Shown: positions 34,996-47,555, counted from the first letter of the stretch. The stretch is DNA of 64,000 nucleotides from Halichoerus grypus (GCF_964656455.1 NC_135719.1:9837163-9901162); one strand, 5' to 3'. Notes: generated by a model from the letters alone, not told the origin. A program made the numbers and translations.

Positions 34996-35734
34996 GCTGA
35001 GTTTAGTAACGCACCTTAGACCCATGTACCTTATCTCAACTGCTTCCCTTCTGTGCTTACGAGTGGCCTTATGTGGTCTTTATTATTAAGGATAACTATG
35101 TGACTGCATTCCTTACAATCTCCAGACTTAGTGCAATTATTTGCCTTTTAAATACTATTCGGCTACTTTATTTTAACTACTGTTCAGAGGAGAATTTCTA
35201 AATATGGGAAAGACAACCAAATATCTGTATTTCCATATGGCTACTATGCCACTTTTTCTAATGACTGATTTTATTAAATTAGTCAGTGCTATAATTGTAT
35301 GCTATAAGCTGAAATCAGTCAAAAACATACAAAACCTTGGTTGCTGGTGAGGTCTTGGTTCTTCAGTACCTACACATTGAAGAGAAGCAGAATGGGACAG
35401 TGCCAACAGCACCGGCACTAGGCCTGGACTATACCCAACACAAGAGCCGCCAGTCACCTGAGGGTACTGAACACGTGAAGAGCAGCCAGTCTGAACTGAG
35501 GTGTGCTAGACACGGAAAATACACACTGACTGAAGAATACAAAAAAAGAATGCAAAATATCTTGTTTTTATATTAATTACATGTTGAAGTGATCATATTA
35601 TATGTTTTCATTTAAGAAAATATTATTAAAGTTAATTTCACCTGTTTTTTACTTTTTTGATGGGACTACTAGAAAATTTTCAATCACATATGTGGCTCAC
35701 TATATACACACTAGGCGGTGCTGGGCTGGACCCA

Positions 35735-35925
35735 CAGACCTGGGTTCAATGCCCAGTACCAGTAACTTACTTGGCCTACTTTGAAAGCTGATTAACATTT
35801 GGGCTTCATTTCCCCATCTATAAAACTAGGATGACGGCACCTTCTTCTCTGGGTCACAGTGAGGATGAAAGAGCACTTAGGACATAATGGCTGGAACTCA
35901 GTAGATGGCCGTCATTTTTAATCAG
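35735..35925 (+). mobile_element. MIR relic
   Basis: The forward MIR order is seen: gacctgggttcaatgcccag, ttcatttccccatctataaa, gtgaggatgaaagagcactt, aactcagtagatggc. Confidence 0.8.
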
Positions 35926-36458
35926 CAAAGAAAGGATTACTAACTCTGCCAATGATGCTACTACTCCCAAATAAGTAAATAAAAAGTTTGTCAATGGGGA
36001 AATAATGGATTGTTCTTTAAACAATGCATGATTCGTCATTATATTACAACATTTCTCTTCCTGACAATAACCACTAAGCATATAACCTGACTCTACAACA
36101 CTGACCAACACTCCAAAACTACATTTCCATGATTTCTGGTTTATTTTTACATAAAGTAATATTTTCTAATTAAAGGTCTAGTGTTTGAATGCTGTTTCAA
36201 GTATATCAAAAAAGGATCGTTATCAGAGCGATTCACTGGGTCACACCTAACAATTTAAAGCTAAGAAAAAGCAGCAAAGCCAAAATCCCTCCCAGAAATG
36301 AGGTTCCTAAAATCTCCAAGTCCAAAAACTACTGGAAGCTCATGTGGTGTACATTTTAAAGAGCTCTGCCCCTGCCTAGCTTGAACATATTAATATTTCC
36401 AAAAGCAACCTAGAACTTAACATCAATCAGCAAAAAATAAAAAGCAAGAAAAAGTTAC

Positions 36459-36620
36459 CTTTTGTTCCCAAGTCAGCAAGCTCATAAGGAAAAGCCCATT
36501 GCAAAAATCGGTTGTTCAAGTTAAGCATTAATATTCTTTGAGGAAGGAACGGTGGAAGACAGTTAAACTGGTGAATAAAATTCCGTATTTCATGTTGAAA
36601 CACAGCACACTTCCAGGACT
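36459..36620 (-). other. candidate 162-bp coding exon (unproven)
   Basis: On the minus strand an acceptor (ggttggtttgttag) and a donor (gtaact) enclose 162 bp with one frame open over 53 codons. It includes FQHEIRNFIHQFNCLPPF and NNRFLQWAFPYELADLGTK. The length is typical of a mammalian exon. It leaves one base, in phase with the candidate at 30697-30757. No repeat explains it and the protein was not recognised. It is the best of the exon candidates but unsupported by anything beyond sequence form. Confidence 0.35.
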
Positions 36621-38990
36621 CTAACAAACCAACCACCACAGACACCAGAGGTCAACTCTGTAAGTATACAACCCTTGGTGGGAAGGCCATCTTTCATGTT
36701 ATAGTACAATGTTAAGGAAGCATGGGTGTAAAATTTACTAAAATGCCTAAAATTTCCCCATCTTTTAATGGAGAGGGAGGAGGAGGCATGAACCATGAGG
36801 ACAGGGAAACCATGGCCCTCGTGAACATCGACTGGAGTGAACACACAAGGTTTTTAGATGGGTCACTTTTCAGCAGAATGACCGTGACACTCTCTCTAGC
36901 ATTCAAACATACGACAAAATTCCCACAATCCTAACAGATGTGATCTGAAACTTCATATGTCCTGCAAATCAAAGCAAATTACCCAACTTCTCTCAAATGT
37001 CCTCGTCCCACTAAAAACTAGTTAGCTATAGAAGAAATTAAACACAAATTCATTGACCACAGAGTCCCCAGAACTACTGTGGCTACCAGTCATGCCCATG
37101 GGTGCTACTAGGGAGAGGTATACGGTATGATTCTACATTAACGAGATAGAGGATTTCCAAAGTGGCTTCACACAGGGAGGGGAAAAAATAAAGAGAATGA
37201 ACAAAAAGGCACCAGCCTACCACAGTACCTGGCTACCCACAGTGCATCGTGAACCAGTTATTCAGGCTGCTCACAAAGTCTGCTCCTCAACCCCAACCCC
37301 TACCCCACCAAATTACAAAGGTAGGACCACCGCATATTCCTTGTCTAACTCCCTCCCAAGCATACAGCACACTGCTAAACATAAACTGCACAATGAATAG
37401 AGCTGTTCTGACTAACTCTTAAGTGTCCGCTTACATAAACAGGCAGTCCAGTGAACTCTTGAATTTATAAAAGGGTAACCCCATCCCGTCCCTCTTTAAC
37501 ACTCTCAGGGTTTTAGGACAGCCTTTCCTCCTCCTTCCCTCCCAAACCCTCAAAGCTGATAGAGCTGCCGTGTCATCCGCTCCCACCTCACTTTGTTCAA
37601 ATCTCTCTAATGCCATTTACCCACTCTGACTCATTTTTCTGTTTACAAAACTGCCTGGACCCCCAAATCCTGAGCTCAGGTCAAGGGCTACGCGTGCTGA
37701 ACTACAGGCCTCTGAATCACCAGCTCTCTCACAAACCTCCCATCACTCTTGAGAAGCGAATAAACAGCACACACGCATCCCACTTTAAAAAGTCAAATTC
37801 CTCAGGACTCTAAAGAAAAATTGCCAGTTTCTAGAGCAACTTACTACCCCAAACCTGAAACTAAAATTTAAAAAGCAAAACACTCCAACTCCAGAGAACC
37901 CAATCCAAAAAGCTCACACAACACCCTTGGTCACACTCTGAAGCTGCATGAAGGTCTTTTTCCCCCCATCATAAAACTGCAACTCCACATAATACAAGCC
38001 CAGAATCAACTTTAGAAAAGAGAATACCAACCCTACTCCCAGACCACCTCCAGTCACATACTTCCCAAATACAAAGGGAAGGTTAAAAGAAAACAGCTTG
38101 AGCAGATGCCACCAGTCTGTTAGGACATCTTCTCAGTATGTCTTGTGCTCAAAGACACTGAAAAGAACCAAGAACAAATTAACCATTCATCTTAGAAATG
38201 CATCCACCAAGAGAAGGCATTTTGACGTAAGAATTAACAAAACACGTAGTCCACCAACTTGGCTTATCCAATTTTGGAGCTCTGCAACTCTTTCCTAATT
38301 ACTAAAGAAACACTCTGTACCTTTCTATTAACAGTGTGTTTCCCATCTTTATTCTCTACAGCATCATCCACATCTCACGACAACTCATTTTTTGCGTACG
38401 TACGGAAATCCTTTTTGTTAATGATCACTGGAATAAAAAGCTATTGACGATCCCTGGGAAATAAAAGCACGATGATCATATTCCTCTTCTACTGTTTTAC
38501 TGTGCAACTATTCATAAGTTCTCGTTTTGTTTTCCCTCATTTTAAAACTCCTTCATGCAATTAGCAATTCAATTCTACCACAAAATGCAGTTTTAGAAAT
38601 GAATAGGCAGTCTTTACAACAGTTTAAATTTGCCCCCTGTCAAAGCCTATTTACATGACATAAATCTGAAAGACAAGTCACAACTATAAAATGTCCACAG
38701 ATGTGCTGAGAGAAAGACAGACTTCTGCACAGGATGAATGTCAGAGAGAAACTTGGGAATAAAGCTGGAGTTAATGAAGATCAAAATAAACAAGAATTAC
38801 ACCTCCTTTCTCTGCTGTTCAGGCTAACATAGGTATCCTTGTTTTCATTTCCACTGATAAGGTAAAAAAGAAAGATACTGAGAGTTCAGTAATTATAATA
38901 AAGTATGAGAAACATGTATACTCTTTAAGAAAGAGGTATAATGTGTACGTGATGTTCACATAATTAATTTCAAAACACATCTGCCAGGAC
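36621..38990. other. unassigned non-coding stretch
   Basis: No repeat copy was recognised. Part of 37440-37800 is CT-rich and may be an L2 remnant, but the match is too weak to call. All open frames here are short. Confidence 0.4.
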
Positions 38991-38999
38991 AATTTTAAC

Positions 39000-39290
39000 A
39001 CACGCATCTGTCCAACGAGCAGAAAGTCGAGTTGCGCAGGCATGCGGGCCACCAGGGGGACAAACACCAGTGAGGTTCTCTGGTCAACAGACCCACCAAG
39101 CAGAAACACAGTGTCCGCAGGGGGTCCCAAACCAGAGGGCCTGACAACACCAACTGCCATCCCAGCGGCCCGGGATGAAACCGTGCAACGTGCATCCCAG
39201 GACGGGGTGCGGGCCCAGCGGCTTCCCCTTCTCTCAGTCTGTGCTTTCACACTGCTTTCCCCTCAGCACCACCTATTCCCCTGACTTCAC
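39000..39290. other. small CpG-enriched, GC-rich patch
   Basis: CpG and GC content are clearly higher than in neighbouring sequence, with words such as gtcgagttgcgcagg and agcggcccgggatg. It is too short and not CpG-dense enough to be called a standard CpG island. It crosses open frames on both strands, but no splice or promoter motif was identified. Confidence 0.4.
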
Positions 39291-40615
39291 CTCCAGTCCC
39301 ATTTCCCTTTCTCCCGACGGGAAAATTCCTTGCTGATCTAAAATAACACTTTCAGACAATCTCCGCTTTCTGTGCCCCTGAATGAAATCCAGAAGGGCTG
39401 CCAATGCGAGCAGGGGCCCTGAACCAAAGCCATCCTCTTGGATCCTGAGCTACATTTACACAGTATTACTAACCTATTAGAAATTAAGCCTATAGACTTC
39501 CAGTCAGGGTCTGTTCTGACGACCCACTCACCTTCTGAGGACCTGGTTCCATGTAACAGTACAAGACTATGGCCTGGGTTCAAAGCAAACATGAGCTTTG
39601 TTTGCTGTGGGCCGGACCCACAGCCACTGCTTGAGCCCTACAAGAGCAATCTTCAGAATTTCTTCCAACTACTGATTCGTAATGTAGATACAGTGCTAAT
39701 TTTAACATTCACATATTGCAAAATAAAGGTCAGAGGAAATAATATAGGTACTCTGTTTGGCACAAGGCCAGACACATATGAAGTGCCCAATAACTCAGTA
39801 TAAGACAACTAGAAACAAATTATTTCTCTTTTCTGCTGTGTTGCTCCTATAAAGATTTTCAAATAATCCAGAAACTAATGTATTTCCTCACTTTATTTCA
39901 GTCCACTGTAACCTATAAGCATGGTTTCAAACTTCTTGGTTTTGAGACTCCTCTTTACAACTTGAGGATCCCAAAGACCTTTTATTTATGTGGATTATAT
40001 TTATTGATAGTTACTGTATCAGAAATTAAAACCAAGAAACTTACAAAATATTTATCAATTCATTTTAAAAATCAATGAACTCATTACATATTAAAATAAC
40101 ATTTTTATTAAAAAAATAACTTTTCTGAACAAGAGTGGAATGAGAAAGTGGCACTGTTTCACATTTTCATAAATCTCTTTAATGTCTGGCTTCATAGAAT
40201 AGTTGGGATTCTCACATCTGCTTCTGCAGTCAAACTATTACATACAATGTTTTGGTTGAAGTATGTGAAAAAATTCAGCCTCTGATATATAGCTGGAAAA
40301 GGGAGTAGTATTTTAATAGCCTTTTCAGATAATTGCTAATATTTTTCTCTGATACTATACTAAACCTTGACAAGTGATAGTTTCTTAAAAGGTTAGTTGT
40401 GATATAAAATCTGAAACCATATCAGTGACTTTTTTGTACTCTGTGACATTAAAAGTCATGGCTCTCTCTTCCACTTTGAATAGAAGTGGTAGAAGTACCC
40501 ATGCATGATTTTGTAACATCATATATTGATCACTTGAAAATTACTGGGTCTTTGACTCATCCAGTTCTTCCAAATGTTCGCACTTTCCTTACACAATATT
40601 AAAAAGTACATCTGT

Positions 40616-40727
40616 GGGGTGTCTGGCTGTCTCAGTGGGTGGAGCGTACAACTCTTGATCTCTGGGTTATAAATTCAGGCCCCACGTTGGGTGGAGAGAT
40701 TACTCAAAAATAAAATCTTTTTTAAAA
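40616..40727 (+). mobile_element. Can-SINE, short tRNA-like subtype
   Basis: It has a head gggtgtctggctgtctcag and tRNA-like text ttataaattcaggccccac, and ends in an A/T-rich tail without a CT-rich body. It is diverged, and the target-site duplication is unclear. Confidence 0.85.
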
Positions 40728-40992
40728 AGGAACATTTTATCATTACCAAATTCACAAAGTTTTTAAATACTAGGAAGTCATCAAGCTCAAGGTGGCAAAC
40801 ACAAGTTTTCCAAATTTCAGATTTTTCACTTCAAAGCTCAAGTTTTATCACTGGCAACAAATACTGCCCATTGTTTTCCTTGAAGTAACAAACTTGCTTT
40901 ATTCACCTTCAAGAAAATGTCTGCCAAACACCCAACTTCTGAATAACCACAGTTTGTCAACCCTTCCTTCAAGTAAAAATGATGCTCCCCCT

Positions 40993-41013
40993 GAAATAAA
41001 TAAATAAATAAAG
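40993..41013 (+). repeat. (AAAT)n microsatellite
   Basis: About five AAAT units not attached to a SINE. Confidence 0.85.
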
Positions 41014-41409
41014 GCAGTCAAGTTCACCTCCCAAGTCAAACAGACCCTCAAAAAATGAGTACTTAAAGACTGAGATTTAATAAAATTAATAGTTTTACTG
41101 CTTCACCGAGAACATTCATTGGCACCATTTTTCGCTCAGGGTACATGACTGCTTGAATACCATGGCTACCCGAGTCCAGTTTGGGGCCACTGCCCTGATT
41201 CATGCTAAGGCATCAGCAGTTTTATCCAGGCTGCTTCAGTGCAAATGTCTGCACAGTATAAAAAGGTAAATATCATTTCAATACTATTATGCAAATAGTG
41301 TTGGCCTCACACCCCACTGCAAGGGTCTCAGGAATCCTCAAGGGTCATCCATAGACCACACTTTGAAAACCAGTGTTATAGATCAATGAATAGCTATCGA
41401 TTACCTATG

Positions 41410-42170
41410 TATGTAGGGTTGTACAGAGTGTAAGACATGGTTACTATGCCAAGAGGGACAGGGGTTATACATATACACACACGTGCACAAAAAAACCAAC
41501 CACAATAAAGAGCAGTTATAATCAACTGCCCAATGAAACAGCACAGAAAATAAATGCCATAATCTTTCTAAGGAAGAAAGATGATCCCAACTTGCAGCAG
41601 CTAGAGAAGGACTCAGGGAGGAAATGCATTTGAGTTGGGGTCTGAAAAAGGCAAGCAGAGGTGAAAGCATTCCAGGCGGAGGGCACAGCACAAGGACAGG
41701 CACATTCAGGGCACAGTGAGAAAATCTGGAAAGTCACAGACAGGGAGCAATGTCCCAGCTGCCAACCACCTCAGCCCAGCCCAGGGAAAGGAAAACACCT
41801 TGACCAAGAACACCAACAGAGTAATGACCTGGGAAGTAAAAAGGCTGGAAAGGATCGGGTCAAGGTGGAAGAAGTCTGACTGCCGAGCTCAGTAGTCTGA
41901 ACTTGACTCTGGAAACATCACAAAGCCCCTGAAAGAGGTTCGGTTTTAATTTCCAAGGCATTTTGGGAAGGCAAATCTGAACAGAGTGCAGGAAGAATGA
42001 AGGTAAAAGGAATCTGAAGCAGAAGGCCTACTTGGAAGCCAGTGCCATGACCCACGTGAAGTTAAGAAGCAAAAGCATGAGCAGGTCTCAAGACAACAGT
42101 AAAGGGACGTTCACAAAAGACAGTATGACAGGACTTGGCTCCAACAGGACAGCTGGCGATGAGTGACTAG
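41410..42170 (-). mobile_element. L2 LINE relic
   Basis: It has the reverse-complement L2 pattern: gagttggggtctgaaaaag, gcattccaggcggaggg, cagcacaaggacaggcac, ttttgggaaggcaaatctg. Confidence 0.65.
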
Positions 42171-42299
42171 CCCGAGAAAATAATGGGCATGATGCTTATT
42201 CTAATAACCATAGTGATGGGCCATAAAAAAAGAAAGGGAAGCATCACTACTCCAGAGGTACTGGGTCAATTAACTGCACTTAGAACGTAAAATCCCAGA

Positions 42300-42640
42300 A
42301 AGAGAAACACTTGCGGTTTGAGGCCCAGTTCAAACGTCACATCCCTCATCTGTGTTCTTTACAACTTTGCATACATCGCGGTCACAGCACAAAATTCCAC
42401 CTCTCTCAACCTACCCCAAAGTTACCTCTGCATTCCTAGTGGCTCATTCCATTCATTCTGCTCAAACATTTTTTTTCAGTGAGCTCATACTACATGTACT
42501 TATAACTGGCATAATATCTCTTCTTTTTGTTTTGCAAGCAAGATGCTTATCCTCCACAGATGAGCTTTTAGTGAACTGGGACTGTGCATTACTCTCCCTC
42601 AGAACTTTCAAGGCCTAGCTTCTAACATGCTGTTTCAAAT
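42300..42640 (+). mobile_element. L2-like relic
   Basis: The phrases ccagttcaaacgtcacatcc and tcctccacagatgagctttt, then a degraded end, resemble forward L2. The match is weak. Confidence 0.4.
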
Positions 42641-43009
42641 GTCGGCTGAACAGAATCCCAGGATAATCTGCCCCTAGAAACAAAAATCAAGTTAGCTTCG
42701 TGCTTATACACTTTTCCCTCAAAGTGTCTATGCTCTGCTTACATAAGATGTTGATTATGAAATTCAGTTGCATTTACAAAAATTAGCAAAAAAACACAGC
42801 TGCAAACAATTCATTAGAGCACTAAACATTCATGTATCCTAAAACCGGAAAAAACAAATCTCATAGCTAACTTATTTCTTAATAGGAACGTACACTGGGA
42901 AGGTCGGTACCTGCTGTGTAGGTCTTCTTTTACCTTCTTCCAACGTCCTATACCATGATCCACACTTTAAAAAAATTCCTCCTAGTCACAGCTACAACTA
43001 CAGATGAAA

Positions 43010-43130
43010 TCTAGCAACCTGCCATACAAAGTAGGTACTGTTCTTCCATTTTACACACAAGATAACTATAGCTCAAAAAAGGTTAAGTTCAAGTTCACAA
43101 AAACTAGTTAAAAGAGAGCAAGGTGAACCC
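43010..43130 (-). mobile_element. MIR relic
   Basis: The reverse-complement MIR core is seen: aaagtaggtactgttcttcc, attttacacacaagataact, caaggtgaacccacaat. Confidence 0.6.
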
Positions 43131-43424
43131 ACAATCATGAAACCATGCAGTGCTGTGGGGATTTCGGTCAGATTCATTCATGTCAGATGGAAAGCAGAGC
43201 AATGGAAACAAAGGGAACTCCTCCACTATTACAGTATGGAGGGCACAGTCTTCATGGAAGATCCAGGAAGAGACTTTACCCAGACACTCTCCTTTGGACC
43301 TTAAGATTATTTTACAAACACTATCACGTGCAACATAGAGTCCTTCCCCCAAGAGACATCCAGACCATCCTTCCTTTGGTTCTAAAGGTTACTCTGCTTG
43401 TAATTAACAACAAAAAGGACCGTG

Positions 43425-43630
43425 GCTTTGGAGTGAGAATGATTTCGGCTAACGTTCTGGATCCTGCTCTTGCCTGCTATGTAGCTTAATACAAGTGTCC
43501 TGGCTTCTTTGAATCTCAGCTTTCCTTAACTGAAACACAGAGATAAAATGAATAAAGTCAATAAACAGTAAATAAAGTGAATAAGCAGCATCTAGCATAG
43601 AGTAAACACTCAATAAACCTAAAGTTTCCT
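43425..43630 (+). mobile_element. MIR relic
   Basis: The forward MIR order is degraded but readable: gatcctgctcttgcctgct, tgaatctcagctttccttaa, catagagtaaacactcaata. Confidence 0.65.
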
Positions 43631-43689
43631 TCATCCTATCCCAACTCCACCAAATTTTTTCTCTAATTTCAGCATCCACCCAAGATTAG

Positions 43690-43780
43690 AATTCCAATAA
43701 CTTACCTGGTCCTCTGTAAAATCAGAATGAGAATCACAGAGTTCTTGTCAAACCCACTTATTGTGTGGATACAAAGTTCA
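43690..43780 (+). mobile_element. MIR fragment
   Basis: Core text ggtcctctgtaaaatcagaa and gagaatcacagagttcttg matches MIR. It explains a perfect-looking splice acceptor and donor pair on the minus strand here. Confidence 0.6.
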
Positions 43781-44339
43781 CAACCAAAGTTAAAGTTAGC
43801 TAGTAGTAGCCAAACCAGACTAGAATCTGGGTCTTTTTAACTACCCAGTTCAAAACTCTGAATCAAAGGCACATATCTTTCAAAAGACTATCAGTAGAGA
43901 AAACAAAACACCAAGACAAGACAAAGTTTGAATTGGTACAGCTGACCTATACATTCAGAAGCCCTAGACTTATCCCATACATTACATTAAGAAACCCTAT
44001 GGTAACTCTTTAAAGAAACACAAAACAGACTTTACAAAGTGGTAGAGAAGACCCACTGGCACGTTACTGTGTCCTACAATATAACATTCTAGATACAGTT
44101 CAAAGAGAAAGGTAAAAGAAAACCATGGCCACATAAGGCCCTACTACATCACCCTAAGAAAGCTGTTAAGAGTCTTTGGCATAATCCAAGCAGTTACGAA
44201 CAATGAAAGTTGCCCATTTACTTACATGACCAGATTTAATTAATGAGAAACATGAGTAGTAACGATGCTATTAATAATTTCTTCAAGCTACAAATCTCCT
44301 GGATAAACTCAGGAGAGGCAAGCCAACATAATAAAGAAC

Positions 44340-44520
44340 GCACACATTTTAGAAATACAATCCTAGTTTCAAACCCCAGCTCTCTCTCCCTAGTTGTGGG
44401 ACATCAGCCAAGCTACAGAATCCCAGTGAGCCTCAATTTCCTCATCTACAGTACAGTTAATTCCAGCTCCTTCGTAAGACCTAGGGTGAAATGAGACATC
44501 TTACATAAAATGCTACAGGT
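44340..44520 (+). mobile_element. MIR relic
   Basis: The forward MIR order is seen: tagtttcaaaccccagctct, ctagttgtgggacatcagcc, gagcctcaatttcctcatct. Confidence 0.8.
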
Positions 44521-45079
44521 TAGATATTTTTTAAAGAGGCAGAAAGTATGAATATGTTTGATAAGCAAGGAATAGGTTTTCTTTACCTTCTTATGAGGAT
44601 TCCCCAAGTTAGGAGCAGCAAAAAGGGCTTTAATTACTGTTTAGTTGAGAAATATCTTACGAGCAGTTGACACCAGGGCACAGCCAAGCAGTCAAACACC
44701 ACAATTATCCACTGTACTGCATACTAACTCAGCAGTTGAGCTAATATTTCCCTACCTCTGAGAGAATTATACCAAGAACAAAGACAATGGGTGGGGGGTA
44801 TTCACAGACACCAAATCTTAGCATCAAAAGCCATTTTCAAGATGTTTTTGGTCTAGATGTTTCCAAATTGATTTTTGGCCATGAAACTTTCTTCAAAGGA
44901 AACATTACAGGAAACCCACAAAAGTAACGTAAGAGAATGGAGCTACTCTGGGGGGCAGCTGGGTCTCCTCCCCATGCCCTCTCCAAGTCCATTTGGCTCC
45001 TCCCTGTAATTCTAAGGAACCCCACAGCTTAAGAACACCTTTAGGGAAAAAAACTTCACAAAACAAACAAAAAATGGAT

Positions 45080-45230
45080 ACTTCCAGTTTTCATGGCTGA
45101 AACGGGAGGTGGGGGTGTGTCTAAGTGATTTGTCCAAGGTTGTTAGCAGCAAACTTAGAATGCAAACTCCGGAATCCTAGTCCAATGTTTGTCCACTAAC
45201 AGTCAAGTTCTTCTTACTACTGAATGCTCT
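45080..45230 (-). mobile_element. MIR relic
   Basis: The reverse-complement core is seen: ctaagtgatttgtccaaggt, gcaaactccggaatcctag. Confidence 0.6.
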
Positions 45231-46205
45231 GCATCAGAATTTACCCTTATTTTTATAATAGTCTGTGAGTTTCAATCTCCAAGTTCTAATCTGACATCCT
45301 TATTTTCTTAGTACTCTCTTATCACTCTCATATTACTCATTCTCTTATCACTTTGTTCTCCACTAGTCTTGTCAGGTGTCCAGAACAACGGCAGTGAAAC
45401 ATTTCACTCCTAACACTGATTTACCAAGCGCATTATGTTTGTGCCCAGCAGATCTATAAGACAGTAAAGAAAAATAACGAGACTCAAAGGGAGAATCCTC
45501 GGAAATGTGTGGTGCTGAGAGCCTCTTCCTTGCCTGACCTGCTCAATGTTGCACCCCCTCTGCTGTACCTCTCAAAGAGCAGTTTATCAACTGAATGCTG
45601 GGTAAAAATCACTAGCTTCTTTGGTAAACAGATAATATTTCAAGAGACCAGAGGGAAGAAACAGTGAGAAAGAAGGATGGCACACTTGTGAGAGTCAAGT
45701 CCAAATAATGCAGAGGTAACAGGGGAAACAAAAAAGCTCACCTAACCCCAAAAGATTTCTAAAACTAAGGTCCTTTGGGAATTCAGGTTGGCAGAGAGAT
45801 GTCCTCAAAAGAGGGCCAAAGTCACACCCAGATAGATCAATGAAATCTGAACAGTTCAGCAATCGGGTACGCTTTGTCCAAACTGGGTCGTTCCAAGATG
45901 ACCACAGAAGTCCTCCCACAACTAAATAACCACCTCCATGTTCCAGGACTGTATTACTATGGAACCCTCTTTTACTTCTAGTGATATGATTTATCTACTA
46001 AATTAACCAGCTCCTTCTCTGCACCAGGAATAGGCTAAAGATCAGCGAGGTAATACACCTAAGAACGCCCAAGACAAGCATTACCAGTGCTGGGAGATCA
46101 GCTTATGCACCTATCTGACTTATAACTTGTCAGGCAACAGATTCTTCCTACCCATTGCACAGAAAATCTTGGCAAGCGTTATCTGCTTGAAAATCACTAC
46201 TATGA

Positions 46206-46398
46206 AGGGCGCCTGGGTGGCTCAGTTGGTTAAGCGACTGCCTTCGGCTCAGGTCATGATCCTGGAGTCCCGGGATCGAGTTCCGCATCAGGCTCCCTGC
46301 TCAGCAGGGAGTCTGCTTCTCACTCTGACCCTCCCCCCCTCATGCTCTCTATCTCATTCTCTCTCAAATAAATAAATAAAATCTTTAAAAAAAAAAAA
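46206..46398 (+). mobile_element. Can-SINE
   Basis: It is a near-consensus copy (gcgcctgggtggctcagttg, ggctccctgctcagcaggga) with an (AAAT)n and A tail. A perfect 17-bp duplication, gaaaatcactactatga, lies at 46189-46205 and 46399-46415. Confidence 0.97.
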
Positions 46399-46632
46399 GA
46401 AAATCACTACTATGACAGCTGGGACCAATTAACTCATCTTTGTCTCAAAGAAAAATGTTTGGCTATATTAATAAGTCAAGAGCACAGTCCATTGTTTATT
46501 TTGCTTATTTTCTTGGTTATTTAAAGCAGAATGTCAACACTTGACTGTGATTTGGGGAACACATGTGGATTATGCATCTTTATAACTAAATTAGATGAAA
46601 CATCAATTTTATTTATTTTTTTAAGGATTTTG

Positions 46633-46838
46633 TTTTTTTAAGATTTGTTTGAGAGAGCGAGCAAGCAAGAGCGAAAGAGAAAGAGTGAGCGGGGGGAGAG
46701 GCAGAGGGAGAGAATCTCAAGCAGACTCCCTGCTGAGCAGGGAGCCAGAGGTGGGGCTCGATCTCAGGACCCCGAGATCATGACCTGAGCCGAAACCAAG
46801 AGTCAGATGCTTAGCTGACTGAGCCATCCAGGTGCCCC
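46633..46838 (-). mobile_element. Can-SINE nested in the tail of an older Can-SINE
   Basis: It is a full-length reverse-complement copy with an A tail seen as T7 at 46633-46639 and a head ending gagccatccaggtgcccc. Its flanks, aaggatttt and aagatttta, lie in the T-rich tail of the older SINE at 46839-46936. This shows the order of insertion. Confidence 0.9.
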
Positions 46839-46936
46839 AAGATTTTATATTTTTTAAGTAACCTCTATACCCAACATGGGGCTCAAACTCACAACCCCAA
46901 GATCAAGAGTCACATGCTCTACCGACTGAGCCAGCC
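46839..46936 (-). mobile_element. Can-SINE, short tRNA-like subtype (host of the nested copy)
   Basis: It reads atacccaacatggggctcaa, acaaccccaagatcaagag, ctgagccagcc in reverse complement. The T-rich remainder of its tail is found at about 46606-46632, beyond the inserted younger copy. Confidence 0.85.
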
Positions 46937-47555
46937 ATTCATATTAAAAGCTTCTAATATGCATTTGGATATGCAACAGAATGGACACAGATCATCTCTC
47001 ACAGAGCACTCTGTATAGAAAGGGACCTTACTCCCTATCATCTCTGTAAATCTTATAGCAAACTCTTCCTTGTCGGAGTTAATTTGGACTGACAAAGAGT
47101 AGCCAAAAGAACATGAAATCAGTGACTGTCTTTTTATTGGAAAGTTCCCTTCAGATGTCTTTTAATCTTGAGAACCGATCTCAGACTAACTCTCAGTGCT
47201 TGAGAGGAGTGACTATGCTTCATGAGTTTGTTCCTATTATGTTAGAAATACAGAATTCTTCTATTTATAACTGGTCGCCAGTAATCCAGTAATTCTACTA
47301 GTAATTCTATTATGGCATTTAAAACTTCCTTTTAAATGCTGGGTTTTTTAAAACTTTCTAGAGGTTAGGGAGAAATGGTAAACAGATACTCATACTGGAT
47401 CACTGATAAAAGCTTTCTCTGGACAACTTGACGATATCTATGAAAAGCTGTTGAAATGTATAGCCTCTGCCCCAGCAATTCCATTTCTGCAAGAGATAAA
47501 CAAGGATACAAAGATGGACATACACAGTTGTTCATCACAGCAATGCTTGTAAGAG

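Larger units (their letters stand above)
39918..41376 (+). mobile_element. degraded hAT-like DNA transposon, with SINE inside
   Basis: The ends look like imperfect inverted repeats: atggtttcaaac at the left and ctttgaaaaccagtg at the right (reverse complement cactggttttcaaag). The internal text (gactcctctttacaac, ttggttgaagtatgtgaaaa, ctttttcagataattgc) resembles a common non-autonomous mammalian DNA transposon. The exact family is not certain. A Can-SINE lies inside it at about 40616. Confidence 0.5.

Noticed and set aside
38819..39250. 143-codon minus-strand open frame across the CpG-rich patch
   Set aside because: The composition follows the local GC-rich patch and then AT-rich sequence, with no recognisable domain. 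The patch is reported but the frame is not called a gene.
43708..43715. 8-bp microexon with perfect acceptor and donor
   Set aside because: The surrounding text is a MIR fragment, which explains both sites.
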